From Paraspadella gotoi (Eukaryota; Chaetognatha), in contig CM119269.1 of assembly GCA_051294375.1 (NCBI GenBank), positions 9,001,619 through 9,065,618 on the forward strand: a stretch of DNA of 64,000 nt, written 5' to 3'. A program made the translations under genes and the position numbers. How positions within the stretch are numbered: the stretch's first letter is position 1; every line of letters starts with the position of its first letter. This document shows positions 13,426 to 25,553 of the stretch, in pieces. The notes under the pieces are model-generated. The model did not search any database. It saw nothing but the letters and a program-made list of their open reading frames with translations, and had not been told where the DNA came from.

Positions 13426-13721
13426 GAAGGTTTACATATGTAATACATTTGGATGTATGTAGTTAGAATTTGATTGATCGTAATATTAATTTTAAGAATC
13501 ATGTCTGAATAAGTAATCAGAAATAACAGAAAATTTATCAATGCGAAAAAGAAATGAGCTAGAATGTAACGCGAATAAGATTATGCGAATAAGATTATGC
13601 AGAATTTCTATATGAAATTGGTACAACTAAGATTCTTCCTTTTTTGCAGCATCTTCTCTTTTTTTCCCTATCTTTCATCTCCTTACTTTTCTTTTTTTTT
13701 CTTCTCTATTTTTTTGTTTAG

Positions 13722-13865
13722 CTTCTTTGCTTCGGATTTCCGCGTCGCTTCGTTCCAAAGATTTCGGCGCCGCTCGTCAAACGCCGGGGCGCCGGGGCGC
13801 CCGAAGACGACGACGATGAGAGCGACGACGACGATGACAACGACGATGTCAGTGACGACAACTGA
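13722..13865 (+). CDS. candidate terminal exon with an acidic tail, unknown product
   Basis: A long pyrimidine tract ending in TTTAG at 13719-13721 would make a good 3' splice site. The frame that opens right after it runs 47 codons to a TGA at 13863. It starts Leu-Leu-Cys-Phe-Gly-Phe-Pro, passes through a basic stretch (Val-Lys-Arg-Arg-Gly) and ends in about 20 mostly Asp residues encoded by GAC/GAT triplets. No family was recognised and no upstream partner exon was found. The triplet array continues to about 14036 in other frames, so the acidic tail may be simple repeat expansion only. Confidence 0.2.
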   Translation, partial: LLCFGFPRRFVPKISAPLVKRRGAGAPEDDDDESDDDDDNDDVSDDN

Positions 13866-13991
13866 GACGATGACGACGATGATAACGAAGGCGGGGACGA
13901 CGACGACGACGACGACAAGGGCGACGATGACAACGATGATGAAGGCGACGACGACAATGATGACGAAGACAACGAGTAGGACGACTGCGAC

Positions 13992-14022
<31 letters not shown>

Positions 14023-14099
14023 ACGACCAGGGATGAAGGCTCCGCAACCAAAGAATCATTTATATCTATTAGGCGTGAGTCGGCTTTTCGCTGTGGCTC

Positions 14100-15092
14100 T
14101 GATCTCCATTAGTTCTTCATTCCCTTTCGCCACCTCGCTCCATCTTAAAGGCTCTTTTCAGCCCCAACGCCCCCACACCCCCCCACTTCCGGCTCAATCA
14201 ACCCCTTCACATTTATCCACCTTCTCTCCTTTTAGTTCCTCATTCGTCTCATTCCTTTTATTGAGGATCACTCTTTAATTCACTCCATTTCCTGCACTCA
14301 CCTCGACCTACCCTTTTCCCCTCGTGTCCCCATCCCTTCCGTCATCGTATTGCCTCACCCTTTCTACCATTACCCCATCGCTTTGCCTCATGTAATAAAT
14401 GACTCTTTCTCTTTAAGATCTTTCCTCCCATTTCTACTCAAGACAGAAATCGCAATCAGATTTCTATTTGTTTTTTTAAAGTTGAACTCAGTCTCAATGA
14501 TTCGCTTACTTTATTACCTCTTACCCACTCACCAACCTTCTTACTCACTAAATCTTCCGTGAACTCTCTCATAACCCTTACCCATTACGCAGTCCCTTCC
14601 TCAATTAACTTACCACTTTCGATTTCCTCTCAAATCTTCACATTCGATCGTTCATCCAATCTCTCCATGAACTACCACGCGAGTCCATGTCTTACCCTCC
14701 ACCTCAGAGGCAGTACATTACTTCTTCATTAGACGCTCTCTCTCTCTCTCTCGTCTTTCTATCTCTCTCTCTCATCTCTCTCCATCTCTCTCTCTCATTC
14801 ATCTCATCTCTCTCTCTCTCTCTCTCTCTCCTCTCTTCTCACCTTTTCCAAATCGCCACTCGATTCTCTGCCGCGCCCTCGCAAAAAATTCCCATTAGTC
14901 CTTCCCTACCTCGTCTCTCTCCGATCTCTCTCTCTCTCTAAACACTCTATTTCTCTCGCAACTGCTCTCTCCCTCTCGATCTCACTTTTTTTGCCTCACA
15001 CCTCTTTTCTCAATCTTTACTTCCGAGAAAAAAACGCAAAATAACCGAATCTTAGGGCTTCAGAGAAAAATAAAAAGAGAGAGAGAGAGAGC

Positions 15093-15135
<43 letters not shown>

Positions 15136-15417
15136 CAATTATTTATTTATTTATTTTTCTAACAATCCAATATTAATAATTAAAGACAATAGAACTGAAA
15201 TTAATCCATTTTAAGAAGAAAAGTTGCCTGAGGAAAATTAAAACTTCGTTCTCACGTCCTATTGTTCTTTTTCTTTTTCCTCTTTTTCCTCCCTCTCGCT
15301 CGCTATCTCACTCTATCTCTCTCCCGCTTTCAAATCTCTCTTGGCGCTGGCCTCGTCCGCATATATCAAGTTATGAAGAAAAGCAGATCAAGAAATTCCA
15401 ACGGAGAGAAAAGAGGT

Positions 15418-15454
<37 letters not shown>

Positions 15455-16370
15455 CTCTCTCATCTCTCGTCTCTCTTCTCTCTCGTCTCATCTCTCTCAA
15501 TCTTTCAATCTCCCTCTCTGTCTCCTTAACGACTCTATTTTATATACAGGATTTCCAGGTGGAAGCGGACATGCGAAGAGACAGATGCCGTGGAAAGTTG
15601 CAACGGAACATCCGCGTGGAAAGTGATAACAGCAGTCAGTTTTTTATACAGTTTTGGGGTCGATAGCAGATGCAGTTGAGTTTATAGATACAAGTGCTGC
15701 AACTGCTGCATAAACCAATGTATCGACTACCACAGATACGGTGGCTTTTACAGAAGCAACGATGATTACAGATGGATTGCGATTGTAGGTGCATCGCCGA
15801 TAAAATATGATGCGGCAATTACAACTACAACGCCGATAACAGATGCAAGGGACTTAACAGGTGCAACAACGGATGAAAGGAGAGACGCAACAGAACCCGT
15901 CGATATAAATCCGAGATAATCTCGTTAAAGAAGAGAAGTTGGAAAAAAGATTTTTACCTTGACATTTTATTGATGGTCTCTGCTCCCTCACTCTCATCAT
16001 CTCTCCTCTCTCTCCTCCTCTTCTTCTCTCCTCTCGTCTCTCTCTCTCTATCTCTGTCTCCTCTCTGGACTTTTCTCGACCTCCTGGTGCAAACAACAGG
16101 ATGTGGTTGTCTTCTTTCTAAATATCGAGAGCTTCGACTCTCTCCCTCACTTCACTGACCCTTTTCCTCTTACTACTCTCTCTCTCTCTCCCTCCTTCCC
16201 GTCATCTCTCTCTCTCTCTCTCTCCTCTTTTCCTCTCTCTCTCTCTCCTCTCCTCTGCTATCCTCTCCTCTCATCTTCGCTCTCATCTCTCTCTCTCCTC
16301 TCTCATCTCGTCTTTCCTCCTATCTCCTCTCTCTCCTCTCTCTCCTCTCTCTCTCATCTTCCTGTCAATA
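14100..16370. other. C/T-rich low-complexity region
   Basis: Dominated by C/T with CT runs at about 14720-14850, 15418-15450 and 15970-16370, and an inverse GA run at 15076-15134. At 15650-15870 there is a degenerate repeat of ACAGATGCA-like units. In the reverse frame it reads as a Cys-rich peptide, but that follows from the repeat. No gene is supported. Confidence 0.55.
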
Positions 16371-16599
16371 GCAGACAATAAAATCAGCCATCTGACCGAA
16401 AAGGGTTGGGTCGTCGAGTCGAGGGCGAAACGCAAGAGGCCACGATCCCCGAGCAAAGAAAACGACAAAAGGCCGGTAGAGCGGGGAAGGTTGCGTCGGG
16501 TCGACTTCTTGAAGGCGGGAGCATGAGTCGAACATCTTTTGCTCTCGAACTCCTGTCACCTCCCCTTGGCCACTCCATCCAGGCCGCTAACCTTTGCTC

Positions 16600-17095
16600 C
16601 AACCCATAAGCCATCGGTGCCATTTTTTTTGCCATCCACGCCATCAGGCGTTATCTTTTGCACCAACGGCTATCGGTGGCCATTTTTGCCCCCACGGGCT
16701 TGCAATTGGTCGCCCTTTATTCTAGCCACCTCCACTCCCCAGTCGTCCATCAGCGGCGCATCGTTGCCCCAACCACCCATACCATCCCATTCGGTGGCAC
16801 TTTGCCAGCTCTCAAGCCATTCCTCTCGGTTTTTTTTGCCCACCCAACGGCCAATCGGGCGCCATCGTTGCCACCTCCATAGCCATCGACCACGGAACTC
16901 CGTGCCGCTGCCCTTCGCCACATCTTGTAATTGCACCCCACTGCCTACTCTCTACCACGAAGCTAGTTCCAACCCCCCACACGCCGCCACCTCCGCCATG
17001 TCCTTCGTCGCCATCCCTGCCCATTCCCCTCGGTTGACCCCTTTCCCTCCACCCCAAAACCTTCTTCGGCCCCGCGACATCAACTCCGTCTAGCA
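16600..17095. other. GC-richer stretch with degenerate GCCATC-type repeats
   Basis: Motifs such as GGTGGCCATTTTTGCC and CCATCGGTG recur at irregular spacing. One plus-strand frame stays open for 184 codons (16539-17093), but its Pro/Ser/His-rich product resembles no known family and the reverse frames are also open, as expected in a low-complexity GC-rich repeat. Confidence 0.4.
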
Positions 17096-17177
17096 GAAGG
17101 AGAACACAGAAAATGAACTGAAGGATGTACGTTTCGGGGGCGGAGGATAATTACCGAGTGAGAGCAATCAAAGGGGG

Positions 17178-17545
17178 GCTTGGAACCTGAAGAGGAGAGG
17201 GGAAGGAGAGAGGACGGAAGAGGAGAGGGAAGAGAGAGGAGAGAGGAGGAGACGGAGAACAACTAAGTGGCGTGACCGGAAGAGGAGAAGGGGAGGGAGA
17301 GGGAGACCGAGAGAGGGAAAGGAGACGGAAGAAAAACTAGTGGGCTTGGACCGGAGAGGAGAGGGAGAAGGAGAGTCGGTGGAGGGAGAAGGGAGAGAAG
17401 AGAAGAGAAGACGAGAAGAGGAGGAGACGAGAACAACTAGTGGGCTTGCGACCGGAAGAGGAGAGGGAGCGGAGAGGGAGCGGGGAGAGGGAGCACAGAG
17501 GGAGGAGGAGACGGAGAACAACTAGTGGGCTTTGACCGGAGAGGG
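17178..17545. repeat. minisatellite, ~75-95-bp unit
   Basis: The motif GAACAACTAGTGGGCTT followed by GACCGGAAGAGGAGAGGG recurs near 17256, 17331, 17430 and 17517, with a partial copy near 17178. The spacing varies between about 75 and 95 bp because the purine-rich filler differs in length. Confidence 0.65.
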
Positions 17546-18560
17546 AGGGAAGTGAGAAGGGAGGGGAGGAGAGGGAGGAAAGAAGGGAGAGAAGGAAAGT
17601 AGGAGAGAAGGGAAGAAAATAGGGAAGGAGGAGAAAGAGGGAGGACCGGAAGAAGAATGAGGGGAAGGAGGAGAAGTGAAGGGAGGACAAGAATGAGAAA
17701 GAAGATATTATAGGTTTTGGTGTAAAACGATGGGAAAAAAGAAAGTTATTCAGGCGGTCAAGAGAAGATAATAATAAAAAGCAATAAGAAAAGATAGAAA
17801 GGAAAAAAGGAGAAGAGAGATTTTTGTTGTCGATTCCTGCCAGAAAAGGTGGTGGAGGAGATACCGAGAGAGACGAGACGAGGAGAGAGAGAGAGAGAGA
17901 GCGAGGAGAAGAGAGAGGAGAGAGAGAACAGAAGATGAGGGATGGAGAAGAATAAGAGGAGAGGAGGAGAGAGAGATAGAGAGAGTAGAAGAGAGAGAGA
18001 GAGAAAAATGGCCATTGACAATTGACTGTCTCTCGGGCGGAGAAGCCGGCACGAGAGAGAGAGACGATGAGAGGAGAGGAGAGTAGAGGAGAGAGAGAGA
18101 TCAGCCAGAGAGACCGAGAGAGAGACGAGACGAGACTGAGAGAGAAGAGAGAAAATAAGTGTGCTCTGGCGCCTCATCAAACTGAAATCGTCATTCCAAC
18201 TCTTCGGAAGTGAAGCAGGTGCGCGGTGAATCCAAAGGGAGCAAGGTGAATGGGTTGGTAGATCTTACCGTATTTAGCTGCTATTTCCAATGCACGCTGG
18301 AAAGAGAAGCGAGAGAATAGTTCAGTCGGGCGGAAGAAGCAGGCGGTACGGCGTGGGGGCTGGAAGAACGGTGAGCACCGAAGTCTGCCCACCGACACCC
18401 ACGAACCGCTGAGTCCCGCGAGGGTGAAATAAGAGCAACATCCGTGATGGTAGCTGGAGAGCGCGGAGAGAGCACTGAGAGAGAGAGGAGAGAAGAGAGA
18501 GCAGAGAGAGAAGAAGAGAGAGAGAGACGAGAGGAGAGAGAGAATGGCGGGGCCCTCGTT
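17546..18560. other. purine-rich low-complexity region
   Basis: Mostly GA and GGA runs. A GC-balanced island at about 18165-18440 has open frames on the minus strand, including a 28-nt exon-like segment at 18269-18296, but no convincing gene could be assembled. Confidence 0.5.
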
Positions 18561-18599
18561 TCGTTTTACAACAAATTGCAAGACTCTGTCTGAATCGAA

Positions 18600-20246
18600 C
18601 CTCGTTTTTTATCCAAAGTCGAAGGACGAAATTTCCATTGAGCGACTCCCACCCTCTGACTCAAGTCTCAACCAAGACTCGCCAATATATTCTCTCACTT
18701 AGCCCCCCCCCCGTTTCCTTACCTAACTTTTTCCTTTCTTTTCTGTCTCAAGTTTCTTCAAAAAAGTTTTCTGAAAAACGACACTGAAAAAGACAAAACA
18801 ATTAAAATCTTTTTATCGTTATCTTTTGCTTTTTTGTTTTCGTATAAAAACTTGCCAACCCCTCCGCCTCACCTGCTCCACCCCCACCCTCTCCACCGCC
18901 TTAAGCGCCCTCTCCGCCCCCTAAAACCGACCCCCCGCCACCACCTCTGCGCCCTCTCACGTGAGACCCTTCGATCCCGCGAGGATTTACGACGAAGAGT
19001 CGAGCAATGAAGGCGTCAGGTGTCGGTGCAGCGTGGTGCGGCATTGGGGCATACGCGTGCGGTATCGAGGGAAAGTATCGGGAGGAAAAAGGACACGATC
19101 GTGCAGTTTATTCAGTAGCACTAGGGAGTCCTCGGCCAATGCCTTACCGCAGTATTATGCTGCTAACGCCTTAACTGGTAATATTTAACAATGGACATCA
19201 TTGTACATTTTTGGGTCGCATTAAGACTCATCGAGCCTCATCGGTTGTCCAGAAGCAGCATTTGGCTTTCTTTGCCCTCAGCCATACATTTACAAGACAT
19301 TTAATGAATATATAAAATAAATGAATTTTTTTTTTTTTTTTTTTTTGAGACCCAATCAGAAAAAATATTTCAAAAGAAACAAGAACGAAAATTCATATGT
19401 TGTGTTGCGCCGCAGTGACTTTGTTATCCCGTGTATTTCCGTGTATTTCATTGGAAAAACTTTTTTATTTTTTATAGTTTATTTAAAAAACAAAAGGTGG
19501 CGCTAGCAGTCGCGTATATTTTTTACCAAGATTGGGCGAGTTATCAGCTTTATTAATATAAGTGGAACAGAACGACGGACAGACATACCGACCGACCGAC
19601 TGACCGACCGAAAAGAAATTAAAAAGTATATGTTGGTAATTTATTCTAATACAAGATAAGGTTTACTTTTTTGAAAATTATATTTATATCATGGTATTAC
19701 AAATATTTTAATAAAATAAATGTTTTGATTGAAATAGACTCGGGAATTGTTGTTCTGATTATCAAACAATTTTTAGAATGTAGAACGAAAATATTTTTTG
19801 TTGTTGAAATGTGGTAGATTAAGTTAATAATTGAAGCAATTGCTAGTAAAGCATTCCAGAATTTGAAAGACCTGAGATGAGATCATGAGAGAATAAATTA
19901 TTTGTTACTTGGCCTGGAAGAAGAAAAAAAAAATTTTATTACTGGCTAAAAAAACAACAAACTTCCCTAAAAAAGGTTTAATTTTTTGTGTGTTTCTTAA
20001 AAAACACGTGACTTCTAAGAACTCACATGGCTCAAAAAAATCACGTGACTTCTAAACTCACGTGACTTAGAAAATCAGGTAACTAATGAAATTTGGGTTT
20101 CGTTTCGGCAGAGATGAGAGCATCTGTGGCTCAAACCGAATTTCGCCGGCGTCGCGCATTGATACCCAAAATTGCCTCACCTTCCCTTTTAGGCAATTCT
20201 GCTTTCCTTCTTCCCTCCTTCCCTTCTTCCCTTCTTCCCTTCTTCC
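18600..20246. other. spacer with a short orphan ORF and E-box repeats
   Basis: A 75-codon frame at 18961-19188 (plus) has no recognisable domain. (CCGA)n lies at about 19580-19612. At 19998-20075 the octamer CACGTGAC appears three times, each followed by TT, within 80 bp. The rest is AT-rich and shows nothing recognisable. Confidence 0.45.
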
Positions 20247-21017
20247 NNNNNNNNNNNNNNNNNNNNNNNNNNNNNNNNNNNNNNNNNNNNNNNNNNNNNN
20301 NNNNNNNNNNNNNNNNNNNNNNNNNNNNNNNNNNNNNNNNNNNNNNNNNNNNNNNNNNNNNNNNNNNNNNNNNNNNNNNNNNNNNNNNNNNNNNNNNNNN
20401 NNNNNNNNNNNNNNNNNNNNNNNNNNNNNNNNNNNNNNNNNNNNNNNNNNNNNNNNNNNNNNNNNNNNNNNNNNNNNNNNNNNNNNNNNNNNNNNNNNNN
20501 NNNNNNNNNNNNNNNNNNNNNNNNNNNNNNNNNNNNNNNNNNNNNNNNNNNNNNNNNNNNNNNNNNNNNNNNNNNNNNNNNNNNNNNNNNNNNNNNNNNN
20601 NNNNNNNNNNNNNNNNNNNNNNNNNNNNNNNNNNNNNNNNNNNNNNNNNNNNNNNNNNNNNNNNNNNNNNNNNNNNNNNNNNNNNNNNNNNNNNNNNNNN
20701 NNNNNNNNNNNNNNNNNNNNNNNNNNNNNNNNNNNNNNNNNNNNNNNNNNNNNNNNNNNNNNNNNNNNNNNNNNNNNNNNNNNNNNNNNNNNNNNNNNNN
20801 NNNNNNNNNNNNNNNNNNNNNNNNNNNNNNNNNNNNNNNNNNNNNNNNNNNNNNNNNNNNNNNNNNNNNNNNNNNNNNNNNNNNNNNNNNNNNNNNNNNN
20901 NNNNNNNNNNNNNNNNNNNNNNNNNNNNNNNNNNNNNNNNNNNNNNNNNNNNNNNNNNNNNNNNNNNNNNNNNNNNNNNNNNNNNNNNNNNNNNNNNNNN
21001 NNNNNNNNNNNNNNNNN
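20247..21017. other. assembly gap, 771 N
   Basis: Unresolved bases that begin inside a CTTCC pentamer repeat. Open frames drawn across the N run have no meaning. Confidence 0.99.
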
Positions 21018-21493
21018 TTGAACCTGATTCAAAGTCATGCCTAAAATGTTGCAGGCAAAAAAACACATCTCTTGGTAGAGATATACGCGCAGATGCAAAC
21101 AGTGATGCACACACATACAATCAGTCGCTCGCGAGAAGCTGTCGCCAGCGCTCTCACGTAGCGGAGTCAACACGAGTTAAGAATTTCACTTCGGCAGTCG
21201 GTATTTTTTGTCGGTCGAGACTTAATTCGTTTGGTCGACTTGTCGGGTGGCCAATATCGTGTTAAGAGGAATTGTGTCTTTATTAATTAAATATAGACTG
21301 AACGCTGGTAATGTAATATAAATGACAGAATCAATGACACTCAATGACAAGGGCAGCTAAGCATCCTGTTATGTTTTAATACTACTATATATTCATTTCA
21401 TTTCTTGAGTTTGCGTGTTTTTTTTTGTTTCATTGACATTGAGCGGGAAGTTTTTTTTCGTTCATTATATGTGAAGTGAATATTAATTTATTC

Positions 21494-22215
21494 AAAAGCC
21501 GTAGAGAACACTCAAGGTTTTATTCGGCTAAAATAAACGTTTTTATGTGTTTCGGTTCAAAGACCGAAAATAAAAATAAATAAAAAAAGAGAACATTGTA
21601 TAACTTTTCATTCGCATTGGGCGACAAAAAAAGTTAAGGTTAACAAAAAAGTGAAAAAAAACTTACATGGGATATGAATGTGAATAGAAAAAAGTACAAG
21701 AGACGTAACAAGGAGAAGAAAATAGCAGTTAATATTTCTTTGAGTTACAAACTTAAACTGGGATAATGCCATGCGAATAATTGATATTCGTTATAGCCAA
21801 ATTAAATTAATCTGATTATGAAAAGAATCCAAGTTTTGACCAAAAGGAGAGAGCCGTTAGAGGAACACTCAAGTTTTTATTCGGCTAAACATAAACGTTT
21901 TTTATGTGTTTTCGGTCAAAGACGCGAAAATAAAAATAAATAAAAAAGAGAACAATTGTATAACTTTTCATTGCATTGGGCGACCAAAAAAGTTAAGGCT
22001 AAAAGAAGAAAGTGAAAACAAAAAAACTTACATGAGACAGATCGAATGTGAATAGGAAAAAGAGGAAAAAGAACGTAACAAGGCGAAGAAAATAGCAGTT
22101 AATATATTTCCTGTGAGTTACAAACATAAACTGGGATATATGCCCATGTGAATAATTGAATATTCGTTATGGTCCCAATTAAAATTAATCTGATTATGGA
22201 AAAGAATCCAAGGTT
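21494..22215. repeat. tandem duplication, two ~360-bp units
   Basis: Unit 1 (about 21494-21838) and unit 2 (about 21850-22215) share long identical stretches, such as TTATTCGGCTAAA near the start and AAAATAGCAGTTAATAT further on. They differ by many one-base indels. No terminal inverted repeats or coding frame were seen. It may be a true tandem repeat or a small assembly duplication, although no gap adjoins it. Confidence 0.75.
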
Positions 22216-22679
22216 TTGAGAAATTGTTCTTTTCTTCTTATTCAGTTCTTAGATTCCTATTCGCCGTTCGCGAGGACAGACGAACGCGTATGTGTAATAA
22301 TACGCTTGTTGTTTTTGCCTATGCTGTTTACTAGGTTGTTAAGATCAAATGATAAATAGATGCTTATATAATGGTTTTGTATTGTACTATCGTTTGTTAA
22401 TCTCGTGCGTTTATTAAACTACATTCTATTTTCAGTATTACTAATTATTTTATTAAAATTAAAATTAACTTTAAACGACGATGACGAAGACGAACCGACG
22501 ACGACAACGGACGACGACAACAGAAGTAACTGTTCCTCATGGTACGCAATAAATTGTTTTAAAAAAAAATATATGAAAAAATATAAATACAAAAACTTTC
22601 ATCCAAAGTCGTTGAGAAGGAAATAAAAGCTTCATCGAGGCGAACATAACTGTCGCATGTATCAGGATTATATAATCAG

Positions 22680-23009
22680 CAGAAGCAGAGAGAAGGGGGG
22701 GCCGCCTTGCGAGGTGGCGAGCGGCGTTGTTTGCGGCCATTGCCTGCGGCCCTCCTTCGTCGACAGCCGCCGAGGGGGCAGTCCTTCCGCCCCACCCTCA
22801 ACTCTGCCCTCAACGAAACGAGGACGCCGAGCGGCTTTTTTTGTCTTGGATTCCGAGCGACTCGCGTTTTTTATTGGTCTGATCAACGGCGAGGGGATGG
22901 TCGATAACGAGGAGAAGGGGGAGGGTATTCCCGCGAGGGAGAGAGAGAGCAGAGAAGAGGGAGGAGAGAGCATAAGAGAGAGAGAGAGAGAGCAGAGAGA
23001 GAGAGAGAT

Positions 23010-23051
<42 letters not shown>

Positions 23052-23073
23052 CAACTTTTTAAGTTACATATAA
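22680..23073. other. CpG-rich patch followed by GA repeat
   Basis: A GC- and CpG-rich stretch at 22690-22930 carries overlapping open frames on both strands, none recognisable. It runs into a GA array up to 23045 and then a 25-N gap. Confidence 0.4.
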
Positions 23074-23098
23074 NNNNNNNNNNNNNNNNNNNNNNNNN
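23074..23098. other. assembly gap, exactly 25 N
   Basis: Second of the five fixed-length gaps. It lies about 200 bp before the start of duplicated unit B. Confidence 0.99.
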
Positions 23099-23375
23099 AA
23101 AAACAGGAAAAAAATGGCATCGATGGAATTGAATCGCGGTTCCACCACAACGACAACAACAACGACGACCATTGTTTTCCGATGACCAAATCGACGACTC
23201 AAGAAAACAAAAGAAATCCTCGTTCCATAAATCTCAAAGATAAAAACTTAAAATGGTGAAAAAGTGTCTAAAAATAGTATCATTTTGATTTTTGAAAAGT
23301 CGTAAAAAAAGCTATGATGGATGGGATTTTTGGGTGAAAGATTTGAATGGAACCGACGTAACCTTGGCCGCCGCC

Positions 23376-23478
<103 letters not shown>

Positions 23479-24014
23479 TCAATATTTAGGGCGACCACGC
23501 TGTCGAATCACCATTAAGAGTTGTCATAATCGTGTTTTCTTTTGTTCTCCGATTCTTAATCTCGTTTTCCTTTTTTTCTTCTTTTCATATTCGATTGACT
23601 TCTACGATCCTATTTCTCTTTCTTCCTTTTTATGTGGATTTTCTAATATTTTTTTCTCCCATTTTTTTTATTTCCTACCTTCTCTCTTTACAGTGGTTTC
23701 AAAAAGAAGAAAAAAACCTTTCTTTTTTCCCCCTGAAATAAGTGAAAGAGAAAAATTAACCCAGATACTCGCGACATTAAAAACTTTGTTGCAATGGAAG
23801 CTAAAAAAAAATAACGATTGTGATATGCTTTTATTATTTCGGAAAATATTTTATTTCACACTTTGAATCGTCTTAAAATTCGACATTTACTTTTATAGAA
23901 GACCCAAATACATACGTACGTGCAAAAAAAAAGGAAACATTTTCCAATGATACACATACTATCTAATAGTAATATTTCTATAATAATTAGTCAGTTTCAA
24001 AATATCTAACAATA

Positions 24015-25350
24015 TCAAATCATGAAACAAAAAAGCTCAGACATTAACTCAGGCACATGAGTCACATCTTTCCATCCTTCACTCTCCGTTACTTTTCCCG
24101 CGTTTTGTTTGATAAACTCTTTGCATCTTTTCTTCAATTCGCCGCAATCGTGAAGATGAGCAGCTCGCAAAAAGTCGCACACATTTTCCGTGGACATTAT
24201 CCTCCTCATCGCCTCGACGCAGATTCCCTTCATCTCGGTCATTCCCATTTCCTCGACTTTGGGCAGAATTTCCACGGCGTGGTCCTCGATGCCTTCGTCC
24301 ACGGTTCCAGTGTAGAGATACTTCAAGATGAATTCGAAGGCTTCGGCTCCGATGCCGATCATCTCCACTCGTCCGGTCGTATCTTCGGTCATTCCGCTGG
24401 TCAACATCTTGGCGAAGTAAGGAGATCTCGTCTTGAGAATGAGACGATGAGCTTTCAGTTCTCGTCCGTCGACGGAGATCGTGACGTCGGCGTCGTCCCC
24501 GGATGTCAACAGGGAAGAGAAATCGTCAATGAGTCTTTTTTGCAGATGGTCGCGTGAATCGTTGTCTCGGGGTTCAAAGTTGCTGAATATTTCTTTTTCT
24601 TCGAAATTCAAGTCTGAGCAAATTAGTCTCACGAATATTTCGTCGATCGGAAGATCGATCAATGTATACGCGATCTGGAAACGCGTTATGCTGCCTTCCA
24701 CCGCGTCTTTTTCAAATTTAAATCTATTTTTATTCGCAGCTGGAATGACGCCGTTAATTTCGACGCTTAAAATAGTTCCGGTCACAAAATTGCAGGGTGG
24801 AAGATCGAAAGAGAATTGCAAAGTGTCTCCGTACGAATCCTGAAAGAAAAGATCAGGTTTTCAAACCTCCTAGGGGATCTTAACCACTGGCGTGGTTGTA
24901 CTGTTACGGGCCTTGCCTCGTTTCCGGCTTAGCAGTTTAACAGCTGAAGCAAAAAATAATGATACGGAGCTTATTTCTAACCCCACTCTAGCAACCATGG
25001 AACGGGTCGTGGGCTTAAGGGGTTGTTTACGCCCCATGACGGCCCTCATGCTTTCGGGAGGTACCATCATGGTCATGATTTAAAAAGTTATACGAGATAA
25101 TTGAAACAGGGCAATCCCAGCTACAGTTCTAAGACAATCAATGTTCTCAAATAAAATATTTCTGCTAAATATGAGGGAGAACGTAATACGTACGTACCGA
25201 GGTTGTACGAAATACATCGAAGTACGCGCATCCATCAGTTGAATCAAAAGTGTAATTAAAAGTAGATCTCATTTCATTCCGTCGATTTACGACAACAGGA
25301 ATCGAATCGAGTCGAATGGATTTGACGAAAATGTTTTTGAAAATATTCAT
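24015..25350 (-). CDS. speckle-type POZ-like protein (MATH-like plus BTB/POZ domain)
   Basis: Two exons: 25350-25198 (51 codons) and 24839-24015 (275 codons with stop), giving 325 residues. The donor reads CTCG|GTACGT and the acceptor TTTTCTTTCAG|GATTC, joined in phase 0. Residues about 1-150 form a diverged MATH/TRAF-like region. Residues about 155-270 are a clear BTB/POZ domain: DDADVTISVDGRELKAHR, then ILKTRSPYFAKMLTSGM and a Phe-Ile-Leu-Lys-Tyr-Leu-Tyr-Thr-Gly segment. A BACK-like helical tail follows. In this family BTB binds Cullin-3 and MATH binds the substrate to be ubiquitinated; that role is inferred by homology. An acceptor-like TTATTTTCAG lies just upstream of the ATG, so a 5' UTR intron or an extra upstream exon is possible. 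Candidate AATAAA signals on this strand lie near 23830-23850. A frameshifted second copy is at 31767-33221. Confidence 0.9.
24845..25085. other. GC-richer insert within the BTB gene intron
   Basis: The 358-bp intron holds about 240 bp with a base composition unlike typical introns here. On the minus strand it has a 68-codon frame rich in Met, Arg and Lys and ends with CGCCAGTGGTTAAGATCCCC next to exon 2. It is shared by B3 at about 32700-32945. It may be a short dispersed element; clear SINE boxes or terminal repeats were not seen. Confidence 0.35.
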
Positions 25351-25469
25351 GGCGAAAGAATAACTAACTGAAAATAAAACGTTAAAATACTTATTTAGAT
25401 AATTCTTGCTTTATCGCGAGAAAAACAAAAGCGGACAGAGGCGTTTGATTGGCGAAACTGAGAGAGAAA

Positions 25470-25498
25470 GAGAGAGAAGAGAGAGAGAGAGAGAGAGA

Positions 25499-25552
<54 letters not shown>

Positions 25553-25553
25553 G
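25470..25553. repeat. (GA)n-rich microsatellite
   Basis: GA run with GAAGA interruptions. The B3 counterpart is at about 33333-33422. Confidence 0.9.

Noticed and set aside
16539-17093. 184-codon Pro/Ser-rich frame
   Set aside because: Degenerate GCCATC-type repeat with open frames on both strands and no recognisable domain.
20067-21265. Long frames crossing 20247-21017
   Set aside because: They run through 771 unresolved bases and have no sequence support.
24057-24557. 166-codon plus-strand frame opposite the BTB exon
   Set aside because: Shadow of the BTB coding exon; no splice sites or domain.
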